54,842 nucleotides of DNA from Clostridia bacterium (GTDB lineage: Bacteria; Bacillota; Clostridia; Oscillospirales; CAG-272), in NCBI GenBank assembly GCA_017508195.1, contig JAFVZL010000050.1, positions 1-54,842 of the forward strand. Direction: 5' to 3'. Position numbers and translations under genes: made by a program. Shown here in pieces: positions 30,943 to 41,955 of the stretch. Position 1 is the stretch's first letter. Every line of letters starts with the position of its first letter. The notes under the pieces are model-generated. The model was given only the letters and a program-made list of their open reading frames with translations. It was not told the origin of the DNA and ran no database searches.

Positions 30943-31057
30943 AATCTCCTTGAAAAAATATAATTTATCGTCTATGGCGTGTTGCCATGGTGATACTTAA
31001 TACGGTTGCCCCGAGCATCAGCTTGGAAGTGCAGTATGATAACGAATAAAACAAAAA

Positions 31058-31341
31058 GCCCCTGCACCAATAAAGGTACAGGGACAATTCAAAACGAATC
31101 GTGTTACCACTCTGCTTCGCCTATTTCTCACGAAATAAGCCTCATAGACCTCGCCCGAGGGTTAAGGTCGCAATGATATAACGGTCACCCCCGTCGATGC
31201 CTACTATCAATTAAGAATTCAGCACGAAGCTCACAAGATGAATTCACCGCGTATGCACATCTGTCTCTCACCGACCGACAGCTCTCTGTGTATGCTTTAC
31301 TGCGACTACTGGTTCTTGCTCAAGCGCCTTTGAAAAATGAT
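31058..31341 (-). ncRNA. T-box leader, predicted Phe (UUC) specifier
   Basis: The minus strand has AGTA (31307-31310) and GGTGAGA of Stem I, a specifier loop GGTGAA-TTC-A with specifier codon TTC at 31240-31242, the T-box antiterminator AGTGGTAACACGA (about 31099-31112), and a terminator CCCTGTACC/GGTGCAGGG (31060-31083) followed by TTTTTG. The UGGU bulge would pair with an ACCA tRNA end (discriminator A), which fits tRNA-Phe and not the G73 usual for bacterial tRNA-Trp. Uncharged tRNA-Phe should turn on the importer. Confidence 0.88.
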
Positions 31342-31347
31342 ACACCA

Positions 31348-31376
31348 ATTATATCAACCTTTCCTCGAAAAGTCAA
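31348..31376 (-). promoter_or_regulatory. Promoter of the T-box/ABC importer operon
   Basis: On the minus strand TTGACT (31371-31376), a 17-nt spacer and TATAAT (31348-31353), a few nt before the T-box stem I. Confidence 0.85.
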
Positions 31377-31469
31377 GTTATTATTTCATTTTCCTGAAAA
31401 TCCGTCACTTTTGCCAAAAACAAGGCGCAAAACTTGTTAAAATAGCACAAATCGAGCTACAGACACCGA

Positions 31470-31868
31470 TTATTTTCCCGCAACACTGATTCTGCTCATC
31501 GCGCGGCGCAGTCTCGCCCTTGCGAGCTCGAGCTCTTTATCCGATGCCGCACGGCGGATCTCATCCTCCGCGCGCTCCTTAGCGCGCTTAGCGCGCTCGA
31601 TGTCGATCTCGTCGGCAAACTCGAAGGTGACCGCAACAAGCTTTACCTCGATGCCGTTGCAGGTGATAAAGCCGCCCGAGCAGGCCGCGATCCTATCCTT
31701 ACCGCCGACGGTTATTTTGGCTCTGCCGGTTCCGAGTGAAGCCATATAATTTACGTGACCTGCGAGGATCTGCACGTCACCGTCATCGGTGCGGACAAGC
31801 ACGCTCTCTGCCATCCCGTCGTACTCTATTCCGTCGGGGGTCACTATCTGCAATTTAAATTCCTTCAT
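31470..31868 (-). CDS. atpC: ATP synthase F1 subunit epsilon
   Basis: This is the rotor-stalk inhibitor subunit: an N-terminal beta-sandwich (FKLQIVTPDGIEYDGMAESVLVRTDDGDVQILAGHVNYMASLGTG) and a C-terminal two-helix part (ERAKRAKERAEDEIRRA..ARLRRAMSRI). At 132 aa the length is normal. It is the last gene of the atp operon, 8 nt after atpD. I see no clear terminator before the T-box promoter region downstream. Confidence 0.95.
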   Translation of the reverse strand: MKEFKLQIVTPDGIEYDGMAESVLVRTDDGDVQILAGHVNYMASLGTGRAKITVGGKDRIAACSGGFITCNGIEVKLVAVTFEFADEIDIERAKRAKERAEDEIRRAASDKELELARARLRRAMSRISVAGK

Positions 31869-31876
31869 AGGCTACC

Positions 31877-33310
<1,434 letters not shown>

Positions 33311-33325
33311 TTATCTCACCCCGGA

Positions 33326-34165
33326 TCAAAGTGCCTCGGCACCCGAGACTATCTCGGTGATCTCCTGGGTAATTATTGCCTGACGTGCCCTGTTGTATCT
33401 GAGCATCAGGTCGTCTATCATCTCTTTTGCATTCTTGTTTGCCGCGTTCATTGCGCTGCGGCGCGCGCCCGACTCCGAGGCAGATGCCTCGCAAATCGCA
33501 GAATAGAATACACCGCCGACGTACTTCGGCACGATTGCCTCGAGCATCTGCTCGGGATCTATATCGTACTCGGGCACGGCAGTTGAGCACGAGCCCGTAC
33601 ATTCAAGAGGCAGAAGCTGCTCATAGACGGGTGACTGTGTCATCATGGATACGAACCTCGTATACACGATAACGACCCTGCCGTATTCGCCGCCGACGAA
33701 GCCTTTCGTAATGCTCTCACCGATAGCAAGCGCGTCACCGACACCGAGATCACCGACATAGCTCACCTCGGTCCCATAGAGAGTGTAATCCTTGTTTTTG
33801 TAATGCTCACAAGCCTTCTTACCGACAGGAAGAACGATATCGCCATCCTTGATAAGCCGGGCAGTAAGTCTGAAAATATTGGCATTATAGCCTCCGGCGA
33901 GACCGCGGTCGCCCGCTATGACAACGAAAAGAGTCTTGTCGTTCTCCCTCCGTGCCGTATATACCGAATCTGTCATCTCGAGTGCCGGGATGACCTCGTT
34001 TATAGCCTCGCCGAGAGTCTCATAGAACGGACGCGTACGCTCGACCTTCTCTTTAGCTCTTCTGAGCTTCGAGGTCGCGACGAGCTCCATGGCACCCGTG
34101 ATCTGCATGGTGCTTTTAACGCTCTTCATCCGCGCTTTTATGTTATTCATTCCTGCGCCTGCCAT
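33326..34165 (-). CDS. atpG: ATP synthase F1 subunit gamma
   Basis: This is the central rotor shaft. The N-terminal coiled-coil (NNIKARMKSVKSTMQITGAMELVATSKLRRAK) and C-terminal helix (RSAMNAANKNAKEMIDDLMLRYNRARQAIITQEITEIVSGAEAL) are the classical gamma signatures; length 279 aa is typical. The ribosome site GGGAGGGC precedes the ATG. It lies between atpA and atpD. Confidence 0.96.
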   Translation of the reverse strand: MAGAGMNNIKARMKSVKSTMQITGAMELVATSKLRRAKEKVERTRPFYETLGEAINEVIPALEMTDSVYTARRENDKTLFVVIAGDRGLAGGYNANIFRLTARLIKDGDIVLPVGKKACEHYKNKDYTLYGTEVSYVGDLGVGDALAIGESITKGFVGGEYGRVVIVYTRFVSMMTQSPVYEQLLPLECTGSCSTAVPEYDIDPEQMLEAIVPKYVGGVFYSAICEASASESGARRSAMNAANKNAKEMIDDLMLRYNRARQAIITQEITEIVSGAEAL

Positions 34166-34223
34166 ACGCCCTCCCTTCTCTTATAAGCCAAAACCCGCGG
34201 TTTTGACAACTAAGGTTTTCATT

Positions 34224-35732
34224 TTATGCAAGAAACTTTTCCTTTACATGTGCGATAGAAGCCTTTAGCTCTGCCTCGGCATCTGCCGAAAGAACACCCG
34301 TATCCCTGATGGATGCGAGGAGCTCGGGCTTGGATGCGGTCAGATACTCGAAGAGCTGACGCTCGAAGGAGCTAATATCCGCGGGTGCTATCTCGGTGAG
34401 CATATTATTAACTACCGCATAAATGATAGCTACCTGAAGCTCTACCTCAATGGGAGAATTTCTGTCCTGCTTAAGAACCTCAACTATTCTCGCACCCTGA
34501 TCAAGTCTTGCTCTGGTGTCGGCATCGAGATCCGAGCCGAACTGTGCGAAGCCCTGAAGCTCTCTGTACTGAGAGTAAAGGAGCTTAAGAGTACCTGCGA
34601 CCTTCTTCATCGCCTTTATCTGCGCGTTACCGCCGACTCGTGATACCGAGATACCGGGGTTTACCGCAGGGCGCACACCAGAGTGGAAGAGCTCGGACTC
34701 TAAGAATATCTGTCCGTCTGTGATCGATATAACGTTTGTCGGAATGTATGCCGAAACGTCACCCGCCTGGGTCTCGATGATGGGAAGCGCAGTAAGTGAA
34801 CCGCCTCCGCACTCATCGGAAAGCCTTGCCGCACGCTCAAGAAGTCTTGAGTGCAGGTAGAATACGTCTCCGGGGTAAGCCTCACGGCCCGGGGGTCTTC
34901 TGATAAGGAGCGAAAGTGCACGGTATGCTACCGCGTGCTTCGAGAGATCGTCATATACGATGAGAACGTCCCTTCCCTTATCCATGAAATATTCACCCAT
35001 AGCACAGCCCGCGTAGGGAGCGATGTACTGAAGGGGTGCGGGGTCGGATGCGGTAGCCGCTACCACGATGGTGTAGTCCATAGCGCCTGCGCGGTGAAGC
35101 GTCTCAACAACGTTCGTAACCGTAGACTGCTTCTGTCCTATCGCAACGTAGATGCAGATAACGTCCTTACCCTTCTGGTTGATTATTGTGTCGGTCGCGA
35201 TGACCGTCTTACCTGTCTGTCTGTCACCGATGATAAGCTCGCGCTGACCGCGGCCGATCGGGATCATGGAGTCGATAGCCTTGATACCCGTCTGAAGGGG
35301 TACGGAGACCGACTTTCTCTCAATGATGCCGTAAGCGCGTCGCTCGATAGGGCTGAAGCCGTCGTTATCGATCGGACCCTTAGCATCGATAGGCTGACCG
35401 AGCGCATCGACAACTCTGCCTATAAGAGCCTCGCCTACGGGAACGGACACGACTCTGCCCGTACGCTTTACAAGGCTGCCCTCAGCAATGCCGACGTCGC
35501 TGCCGAGAAGAACGCAGCTGACAAAGTTTTCCTCAAGGTTGAGCGCCATACCGAACGAGCCGTTCACGAACTCGAGAAGCTCGTTAGCGCGGCACTTTTC
35601 GAGGCCGTGGACCTTGGCAATACCGTCACCGACGGATATTACGTATCCAACCTCGTCCTCGCGGACTCTTGTCGAGAAGTTGCGTATCTGCTCTTTTATG
35701 ATCTTGCTGATGTCTTCTATTTTAGACTGCAT
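34224..35732 (-). CDS. atpA: ATP synthase F1 subunit alpha
   Basis: This is the non-catalytic nucleotide-binding subunit. Walker A GDRQTGKT and the alpha signature [14 protein letters not shown] are present; total 502 aa from ATG 35732 ([19 protein letters not shown]), which has GGTGAT upstream. An in-frame GTG at 35759 would add nine residues unlike the family. Confidence 0.97.
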   Translation of the reverse strand: MQSKIEDISKIIKEQIRNFSTRVREDEVGYVISVGDGIAKVHGLEKCRANELLEFVNGSFGMALNLEENFVSCVLLGSDVGIAEGSLVKRTGRVVSVPVGEALIGRVVDALGQPIDAKGPIDNDGFSPIERRAYGIIERKSVSVPLQTGIKAIDSMIPIGRGQRELIIGDRQTGKTVIATDTIINQKGKDVICIYVAIGQKQSTVTNVVETLHRAGAMDYTIVVAATASDPAPLQYIAPYAGCAMGEYFMDKGRDVLIVYDDLSKHAVAYRALSLLIRRPPGREAYPGDVFYLHSRLLERAARLSDECGGGSLTALPIIETQAGDVSAYIPTNVISITDGQIFLESELFHSGVRPAVNPGISVSRVGGNAQIKAMKKVAGTLKLLYSQYRELQGFAQFGSDLDADTRARLDQGARIVEVLKQDRNSPIEVELQVAIIYAVVNNMLTEIAPADISSFERQLFEYLTASKPELLASIRDTGVLSADAEAELKASIAHVKEKFLA

Positions 35733-35779
35733 ATTATCACCAACTTCTTCGGCAGACACTTTTCTGCCGTATTTCTTAA

Positions 35780-36325
35780 TTAAATAACGGTCTCACCAAG
35801 CGACCTTGCAAAGCTGTCGAGCCTGGTCTTAATAGAGCCGTCACGCTGTATACCCGCGTATCTCAGCTTGATACCGCCGAGGATCTGTGGGTCTACCTTA
35901 TTGTCGATAACGACGTCCTTACCCGTAATCTTGCGGAGCTTCTCCGTCATCCTCGCTCTCTGCTCATCCGTGAGCATAACTGCACTGATGACCTCGGCTC
36001 TGATAATACCGCGCGACTCCATATACTCCTCCTCGTAGCACTTAAGGGTGCGTACGATGGCGTATGCCATACGGCGCTTCGCAAGTATCTTTACAAGATT
36101 GGTAAGATTCGTATCAAACGACGAGAATGCCCCGTCTATAAGCGAGAGCCTTTCATCGGGTGAAAGTGCGGGAGTGTCGAGCATCTTCTCATACTCGGGG
36201 TTCGAGTCAAGAAGCTCAGAAAGGCAACCCGCCTCCTCTCTCACGCGCTCGGTAGTGCCGAGCTCCTCCGTGAGTAAAAACAGAGCGCGGCCGTATTCCC
36301 TCGCTGCACTGTATATGTCACTCAT
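35780..36325 (-). CDS. atpH: ATP synthase F1 subunit delta
   Basis: This is the peripheral-stalk OSCP-type subunit, 181 aa. The N-terminal helical domain ([14 protein letters not shown]) and the C-terminal motif [33 protein letters not shown] are typical. Its ATG overlaps the atpF stop by 4 nt (ATGA), giving translational coupling. Confidence 0.95.
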   Translation of the reverse strand: MSDIYSAAREYGRALFLLTEELGTTERVREEAGCLSELLDSNPEYEKMLDTPALSPDERLSLIDGAFSSFDTNLTNLVKILAKRRMAYAIVRTLKCYEEEYMESRGIIRAEVISAVMLTDEQRARMTEKLRKITGKDVVIDNKVDPQILGGIKLRYAGIQRDGSIKTRLDSFARSLGETVI

Positions 36326-36849
36326 TCCTCATCCCCCATTTTATCAATAAAGGAATCGATGAGGTCCTTATGCTCACCCTCGGAAATATCTCTTTCTATA
36401 ACCGCCTCCGCAATGCTGATAGCCATAGACGAAACCTCGTCCTTTATCTCATTTACGGCACGGCGGCGCTCAAGCTCTATCTCCTCCTCCGCGCGCTCCT
36501 TGATGCGCTCGGCAGTTGCTTCAGCCTCTCTTATGATCTCCTCCTCGCGGAGCACGGCGCGGCGCTGAGCGGTACGGACTATCTCCTCGCTCTCCTCCTT
36601 TGCCGCCGAGATCTTCTCCTCGTACTCTGCCTCGAGCTCGTGAGCACGGCGCTCAGCATCCTCTGCTGACGAGTACATATCGTCGACCTCTTTCTGCCTT
36701 GAATCGATCATATTTTTGATAGGCTTGAAGAGAAACTTTTTCATAAGAAGATAAAGAATAAGCAGGTTACACCAGGCAAAGATCATTGTCCAGAAATTGA
36801 CTCCGACAAAGCTCTCAAAGCCATCTAAAAATTTAACTGCAAATTCCAA
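36322..36849 (-). CDS. atpF: ATP synthase Fo subunit b
   Basis: This is the peripheral stalk: one N-terminal membrane helix (FWTMIFAWCNLLILYLLMKKFLF) and a long charged coiled coil (EDAERRAHELEAEYEEKISAAKEESEEIVRTAQ). Length 175 aa. The start appears to be TTG (36849) with GGGAG upstream. It overlaps atpH by 4 nt. Confidence 0.94.
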   Translation of the reverse strand: MEFAVKFLDGFESFVGVNFWTMIFAWCNLLILYLLMKKFLFKPIKNMIDSRQKEVDDMYSSAEDAERRAHELEAEYEEKISAAKEESEEIVRTAQRRAVLREEEIIREAEATAERIKERAEEEIELERRRAVNEIKDEVSSMAISIAEAVIERDISEGEHKDLIDSFIDKMGDEE

Positions 36850-36893
36850 AGTGGTTTCTCCCTTTGTTTTTAGTTATTGCCGATATCCTTTGA

Positions 36894-37181
<288 letters not shown>

Positions 37182-37192
37182 TTAAGTTTGTT

Positions 37193-37996
37193 TTAGTCTG
37201 CGCTGACCTCAGCGGAGATCTCCTCGCTCTCGGGTACCGCCTCATCCGCGGGTGGGGGACAGGCAGAGCCTACGTACACCATCGTAAGAAGACAGAATAC
37301 GAACGCCTGAACGAAGCCTGAGAACAGGTCAAAGTAGAGCGAAAGAATCGCAGGTATACCCGCTTGGAATATGGGCGGGAATATATCGAAGATGGCCTCA
37401 GGCAGCCATCTGAATACAACGTTGTTAAGCGCGGCAAGCGCACCGTAGATAAGCGCGGTAAGGACCGAGCCGCCCGCAACGTTACCGAAGTGACGGAACG
37501 CCATGGAAAGAGGCTGCGCTATCTCGGATACGATATTCATCGGGGTCATGACCACGATAGGCTCGGTAAAGCCCTTCAGCCAGCCCAAGAAGCCGTTTGC
37601 CTTTATACTGTGGTACCACACCATGACCGATGTGACTATTGCCCACGCAAGAGTTACCGAAAGGTCTGCGGTAGCTGAGCGGAGCACGCCCGTCATACCG
37701 AGCAAGCTGCATAGGAACGAAGAAGCAAAGAGCGTACCGATATAGGGTGCAAACTTCAGATTGTGCTTACCCATCGTCTCCTCTACCATATTGTAGAGCA
37801 TCGTAACAAGCTTCTCGGCAAGCACCTGAAGTCCGCCCGGCCTTTTAGCCACGCGCTTCGATACCGCAAGCGAGAGCGCGATGAGTATCACGGTCGCTAC
37901 GATAAGCGTTATTGTTGTCTGGGTCACTAAGGGAAGCTCAAAATCGCCGATATACAGCGTTATATATTCCTTAGGCCCTGTTACTGACAGATCCAA
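37193..37996 (-). CDS. atpB: ATP synthase Fo subunit a
   Basis: This is the stator channel subunit: about six membrane segments, with the essential Arg in PLSMAFRHFGNVAGG. TTG start (37996) after AAGGAGGT. After the last helix the protein carries an extra acidic Pro-rich tail (PPPADEAVPESEEISAEVSAD) that standard a-subunits lack. It lies upstream of atpE as in most operons. Confidence 0.95.
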   Translation of the reverse strand: MDLSVTGPKEYITLYIGDFELPLVTQTTITLIVATVILIALSLAVSKRVAKRPGGLQVLAEKLVTMLYNMVEETMGKHNLKFAPYIGTLFASSFLCSLLGMTGVLRSATADLSVTLAWAIVTSVMVWYHSIKANGFLGWLKGFTEPIVVMTPMNIVSEIAQPLSMAFRHFGNVAGGSVLTALIYGALAALNNVVFRWLPEAIFDIFPPIFQAGIPAILSLYFDLFSGFVQAFVFCLLTMVYVGSACPPPADEAVPESEEISAEVSAD

Positions 37997-38479
37997 CTAC
38001 TCTACCTCCTTCTTCGCCTTTTTAGAACGGATAAGCTCGATAACGTAGATTATCGGCCTGTATGCGATAAGCGGTATCACCGTCGCGATAACGTTGAACA
38101 CTCCCTGCAAGAGAAACGCACCGACAAGAACACCTATCATAAGGAGCATTCTTAAGATATAGGTACCGCCGGCAGCCATAGAGACGGATTTGGAGTTCTC
38201 GGCTGCGAACTTCTCAGCTTCCTCCTCGGTCATCTCCCCATCTCCTCTGAGTGCAACGTATTTATCTATCGCACGGTTGACCGTAACGGCAAGAATAAAA
38301 TAATTCACCACGACCACGAGCGAGCCGAGAAGCCCGCCGAGAATGACCGTGTGATCAAACTTGGCAATTTCAAATACCGAAAGTATAAGAAAAACGACCG
38401 ACACGACAGCGCATACCGCTATCTCGCCAAGAAGGATAAACAGCGCATCCTTCAGCGCATCGCGCATCGATTTACTCAT
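37997..38479 (-). CDS. AtpI-like membrane protein of the ATP synthase operon
   Basis: The 160-aa protein has four hydrophobic segments arranged as two hairpins (FILLGEIAVCAVVSVVFLIL, VILGGLLGSLVVVVNYFILA, then ILRMLLMIGVLVGAFLL) separated by a charged loop (GDGEMTEEEAEKFAAENSK). Position between the AtpZ-like gene and atpB fits subunit I, which assists c-ring assembly. ATG 38479 has GAGGTGAT upstream and overlaps the preceding gene by 8 nt. The in-frame TTG at 38521 is unlikely. Confidence 0.8.
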   Translation of the reverse strand: MSKSMRDALKDALFILLGEIAVCAVVSVVFLILSVFEIAKFDHTVILGGLLGSLVVVVNYFILAVTVNRAIDKYVALRGDGEMTEEEAEKFAAENSKSVSMAAGGTYILRMLLMIGVLVGAFLLQGVFNVIATVIPLIAYRPIIYVIELIRSKKAKKEVE

Positions 38480-38747
38480 TATTATCACCTCGCTTGTCCT
38501 CCTTCTGCCTCTGTCGCTCAAGCCTTTCGAGCCCTGCCATAGCAGATAGGATAAACCTTACCATAGATACGATACCGACACCGAGACCGAGAAGAATACA
38601 TGGTATATATACCCATGCATCTATCATCGCATAGGTGTGAAGAAGATATCCCACACCGACTCCGAGCGCAGTATCAAAAAGCAGAGAAAACAGAGATTGC
38701 GAAACGATATTCAGGACGTACAGAAAGCTGACTGTCTGTCTTTTCAT
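38472..38747 (-). CDS. AtpZ/AtpI-type protein, first gene of the ATP synthase operon
   Basis: The 91-aa protein has two membrane segments (SLFSLLFDTALGVGVGYLLHTYAM; VYIPCILLGLGVGIVSMVRFIL) and a charged tail (GLERLERQRQKEDKRGDNNE), the layout of AtpZ (F0F1-ATPase putative chaperone/Mg2+ or Ca2+ transport subunit). It is directly downstream of the operon promoter and overlaps the AtpI-like gene. Confidence 0.8.
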   Translation of the reverse strand: MKRQTVSFLYVLNIVSQSLFSLLFDTALGVGVGYLLHTYAMIDAWVYIPCILLGLGVGIVSMVRFILSAMAGLERLERQRQKEDKRGDNNE

Positions 38748-38783
38748 CCCGAAATCCTCCGATCGCTCATTTTCCCAAGGTTA

Positions 38784-38812
38784 ATATTATCACATTTTAT
38801 TGCTAAAATCAA
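38784..38812 (-). promoter_or_regulatory. ATP synthase operon promoter
   Basis: On the minus strand TTGATT (38807-38812), a 17-nt spacer and TAATAT (38784-38789), about 40 nt before the first gene. Confidence 0.72.
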
Positions 38813-38907
38813 GTACGTCTATAAAAATTAAATAATTAACGAGAAAAACGCGTCGTGTGCTAGGCTGCGATGGGTCAAAGCACGATATGAGGCAGCTGCT
38901 CACAAAA

Positions 38908-38950
38908 TAAAAACATCCGACGGAATATTAATGTCCGTCGGATGTTTTCT
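38908..38950. terminator. Bidirectional terminator after the nucleoside operon
   Basis: AAACATCCGACGGA (38911-38924) pairs with TCCGTCGGATGTTT (38934-38947), flanked by T-runs on both strands. It ends the operon coming from the right. The rest of 38813-39024 holds nothing I can name. Confidence 0.88.
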
Positions 38951-39024
38951 TCATATTGTTTTATTTAGAGAATATACCCGTCCCAGAGGCGATATTCCTA
39001 CCGTTTTTCGGGGCAGCTTCCACA

Positions 39025-40329
39025 TCATTTTGAGATAACGTTATGTATCAGCGGAAGCTCCTCGGGCCTATCGTCACCTAACGTGAGAGCCGAAAGATAT
39101 ACCCTCTCACCCTCGTCGAGCCTTTCCTCGCTCGACGAATACAGGGTCGCGAGAACGTCGCCCGCGCGGACGGCATCGCCCGTCTTCTTCTCTATTATGA
39201 TGCCTGCCGTAAAGTCTATCACGTCATCCTTGGTGACTCTGCCTGCACCGAGAGAAACCGATGCGAGGCCGATTGCCTCGGTATTCATAGCCGTGATATA
39301 TCCGTCACGGTCTGCAAGCACCTCTCTCTTACAGGGTGCGCTCGGGAATTTCGAGGTGTCGAGTGCAAGTGATGAATCTCCGCCCTGCTCTCCTATCCAC
39401 TCTACGAGTTTCTTAAGAGCCTTACCGGAGGATATGGCATCCTCGCACATACGGCGTGCGGTGAGAGCCTCCTTGCCGAGCGAGAGCTTGGTCATCTCGG
39501 TCGCAAGCGAGAGCGCGACCTCACGTAGATCTGTGGGACCCTTACCCGAAAGGACCTCTATTGCTTCCTTTACCTCGAGGATATTTCCTACCGCGTGTCC
39601 AAGAGGAACGTCCATATTTGTGATAAGTGCGCTGACGCGTCTGCCGCGCTTATAGCCTATATCGACCATGCATCTTGCAAGAGCTTCGGATGCCTCGGCG
39701 CTCTTCATGAACGAGCCCGAGCCGTATTTAACGTCAAGAACTATCGACTGTGAGCCTGCCGCAAGCTTCTTACCCATGATAGACGAGGTGATAAGAGGTA
39801 TCGAATCGACTGTGGCAGTAACGTCGCGCAGTGCGTAGAGCTTCTTATCGGCGGGAGCGAGATTGCCCGACTGACCGATAACGGCAATGCCGATGCGCTT
39901 TACCTGCTTAAGGAAATCCTCGGGAGAAAGCGAGGTCTTATAGCCCGGGAAGGACTCGAGCTTGTCCACCGTGCCGCCCGTATGTCCGAGACCTCTGCCC
40001 GACATCTTCGCTACCTTCGCACCGAGCGATGCGACTATAGGCGCAACTATAAGCGTTGTTTTGTCACCGACACCGCCCGTCGAATGCTTATCGACAGTTC
40101 CGTCACCGAGCAGAGAAAGATCTACCACGTCGCCCGAGTCGCATATAGCTTGCGTAAGCGTTGCGGTCTCATTATCTGTACAGCCCTTAAGGCATACAGC
40201 CATAAGTAAAGCCGATGCCTGGTAATCCGGAATATTTCCCGCAGTGTATTCCTTGATGAAAAACTCAATCTCGGAGTCGGTAAGCTCCTCTCCGTGTTTT
40301 TTCTTCGTGATTATATCGTAAATATGCAT
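39025..40329 (-). CDS. pdp: Pyrimidine-nucleoside phosphorylase
   Basis: It splits uridine/thymidine with phosphate to base and (deoxy)ribose-1-phosphate. The thymidine/pyrimidine phosphorylase signature is complete: VDKHSTGGVGDKTTLIVAPIVASLG, KMSGRGLGHTGGTVDKLES, and GSGSFMKS. The 434-aa length is typical. It is the last gene of the salvage operon, about 30 nt after cdd; the product of DeoB acts on the sugar phosphates it makes. Confidence 0.95.
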   Translation of the reverse strand: MHIYDIITKKKHGEELTDSEIEFFIKEYTAGNIPDYQASALLMAVCLKGCTDNETATLTQAICDSGDVVDLSLLGDGTVDKHSTGGVGDKTTLIVAPIVASLGAKVAKMSGRGLGHTGGTVDKLESFPGYKTSLSPEDFLKQVKRIGIAVIGQSGNLAPADKKLYALRDVTATVDSIPLITSSIMGKKLAAGSQSIVLDVKYGSGSFMKSAEASEALARCMVDIGYKRGRRVSALITNMDVPLGHAVGNILEVKEAIEVLSGKGPTDLREVALSLATEMTKLSLGKEALTARRMCEDAISSGKALKKLVEWIGEQGGDSSLALDTSKFPSAPCKREVLADRDGYITAMNTEAIGLASVSLGAGRVTKDDVIDFTAGIIIEKKTGDAVRAGDVLATLYSSSEERLDEGERVYLSALTLGDDRPEELPLIHNVISK

Positions 40330-40358
40330 AAATACCTACCCGTGTCAACTTATTTCCG

Positions 40359-40775
40359 TCATAGCTTATCGGGCGTGAACGCCGCGGGAAGCATCTCGGA
40401 GAGTGTATGAGACTCGCACTGCTCTTTCGTTTTCGTGATGATCTCAAACTCGGGTGTGCAGAACTCCGCCATTACCTGCCTGCATACTCCGCAGGGATAA
40501 AAGCCATCGTCTCCCACCTTGCCGTGCTTACCCCCCGAGATGGCAATAGCCACAAACTCGCGCTCACCGTCTGCAATCGCAGAGAAAAACGCGGTGCGTT
40601 CGGCACAAACAGTGGGGGTATAGGATGCGTTCTCAATATTAGTTCCGATATACACCTTACCCGACTTTGCGAGGAGTGCCGCGCCTACCGATATACCGGA
40701 ATACGGAGAGTAAGATCGCTCTCTCGCCTCCTCCGCAACAGCGAAGAGCTCCATTGCTGCCTTCTTATCTAACAT
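40359..40775 (-). CDS. cdd: Cytidine deaminase
   Basis: This is a zinc enzyme converting (deoxy)cytidine to (deoxy)uridine, feeding Pdp. Motifs: YSPYSGISVGAALLAKSG, zinc ligands in ENASYTPTVCAERTAFFSA (Cys-Ala-Glu) and PCGVCRQVMAEF. The 138-aa length is typical of the homotetrameric form. The ATG at 40775 overlaps the deoB end by 12 nt shift; GAGGTG lies upstream. A TTG at 40787 is not needed. Confidence 0.95.
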   Translation of the reverse strand: MLDKKAAMELFAVAEEARERSYSPYSGISVGAALLAKSGKVYIGTNIENASYTPTVCAERTAFFSAIADGEREFVAIAISGGKHGKVGDDGFYPCGVCRQVMAEFCTPEFEIITKTKEQCESHTLSEMLPAAFTPDKL

Positions 40776-40783
40776 AGTCCACC

Positions 40784-41908
40784 TCAAAGAAGCAGCTCGC
40801 GCACGGTTTTTCCGACCGTGTCAAAGCCGAGAATAGTGCCTAAGTTATTACCCGTGTCGCCTTTTCGGTACATAAGCATAGAAATATATTCTCTCGTGTG
40901 ATCGGTAGAGGCATCGCCCGGATCGCACCCGTGATCTGCCGTTATGATCAGGCAGTCATCTTCGGAAAGACGCTCGAGTATCCCGGGTATCGCGCGGTCG
41001 AACTCCGAAAGAGCAGCCGCATATCCGTCTATATCCTGTCTGTGACCGTAAAGCATATCAAAGTCGACGAGATTTATGAAGCAAAGGCCGTTAAAGTCGC
41101 GCTCCATAAGCGAAAGTGAGGTAGCTATACCCTCGGTATTACCGTGGGTGGGTATGCTCTCGGTGATACCAACGCCACCGAAAATATCGCTTATCTTACC
41201 GACAGCGATAACGTCAAGACCGTTGTCCTTCAGGTCGTCGAGCACCGTCCTTTCCGGCGGAAGAAGCGAAAAGTCGCGCCTTCTGTCGGTTCTCTTGAAT
41301 GCACCGGGTGTGCCGACAAACGGTCTTGCGATAACTCTGCCGACACCGTGTTCACCGACAAGCATCTCTCTTGCCGCCCGACACATCTCATAGAGCTTAT
41401 CTATCGGGATTATATCCTCGTGAGCCGCTATCTGAAATACACTGTCGGCAGAGGTATAAACTATCGGCTTACCCGTCCTCATATGCTCTTCACCGAACTC
41501 GTCGATAACTACCGTTCCTGAGTACGGCTTATTAGCCAAAACGCCTTTAAGCGAACATTTGTTTACAAATTCATCTATAATTTCCTTAGGGAAGCCATCG
41601 GGGTAGGTAGGCATCGGATGCTCGGATACTATGCCCATAAGCTCCCAGTGCCCGACGGTGGTATCCTTGCCGCGGCTCTTCTCCCTGAGTCTTGCTACGG
41701 TCGCTGTGGGCGCTATCTTCGGTAGATAATCTATGCCGTCAACGGCTCCGAGACCGAGCGATATAAGGTTCGGTATCGAAAACTTATCCGATGTCGATAT
41801 TCTTTTTAAAGTGTTAACGCCCTCGTCACCGAAATCTGCCGCATCGGGTGCAGCTCCTATTCCGAGCGAGTCGAGAACTATAACAAATACTCTTTTTGCC
41901 TTTTTCAT
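40784..41908 (-). CDS. deoB: Phosphopentomutase
   Basis: It interconverts (deoxy)ribose-1- and 5-phosphate, linking nucleoside phosphorylases to DeoC. Alkaline-phosphatase-superfamily metal motifs are present: VIVLDSLGIGAAPDAADFGD, the phosphoserine-type loop GKDTTVGHWELMG, and NLVDFDMLYGHRQDI plus TADHGCDP..STDHTRE near the C-terminus. 374 aa, slightly shorter than the usual ~390. Confidence 0.95.
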   Translation of the reverse strand: MKKAKRVFVIVLDSLGIGAAPDAADFGDEGVNTLKRISTSDKFSIPNLISLGLGAVDGIDYLPKIAPTATVARLREKSRGKDTTVGHWELMGIVSEHPMPTYPDGFPKEIIDEFVNKCSLKGVLANKPYSGTVVIDEFGEEHMRTGKPIVYTSADSVFQIAAHEDIIPIDKLYEMCRAAREMLVGEHGVGRVIARPFVGTPGAFKRTDRRRDFSLLPPERTVLDDLKDNGLDVIAVGKISDIFGGVGITESIPTHGNTEGIATSLSLMERDFNGLCFINLVDFDMLYGHRQDIDGYAAALSEFDRAIPGILERLSEDDCLIITADHGCDPGDASTDHTREYISMLMYRKGDTGNNLGTILGFDTVGKTVRELLL

Positions 41909-41955
41909 TTTGCCTCCTCCATAGAGGTATCCGAGAAGACACTCTACGGCTTCAA

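Noticed and set aside
31058-31341. Tryptophan specifier (UGG) in the T-box
   Set aside because: No UGG stands in the specifier loop, and the UGGU bulge does not suit the G73 of tRNA-Trp.
34851-35783. 310-aa antisense open frame over atpA
   Set aside because: It lies wholly opposite the highly conserved atpA; its translation shows no domain.
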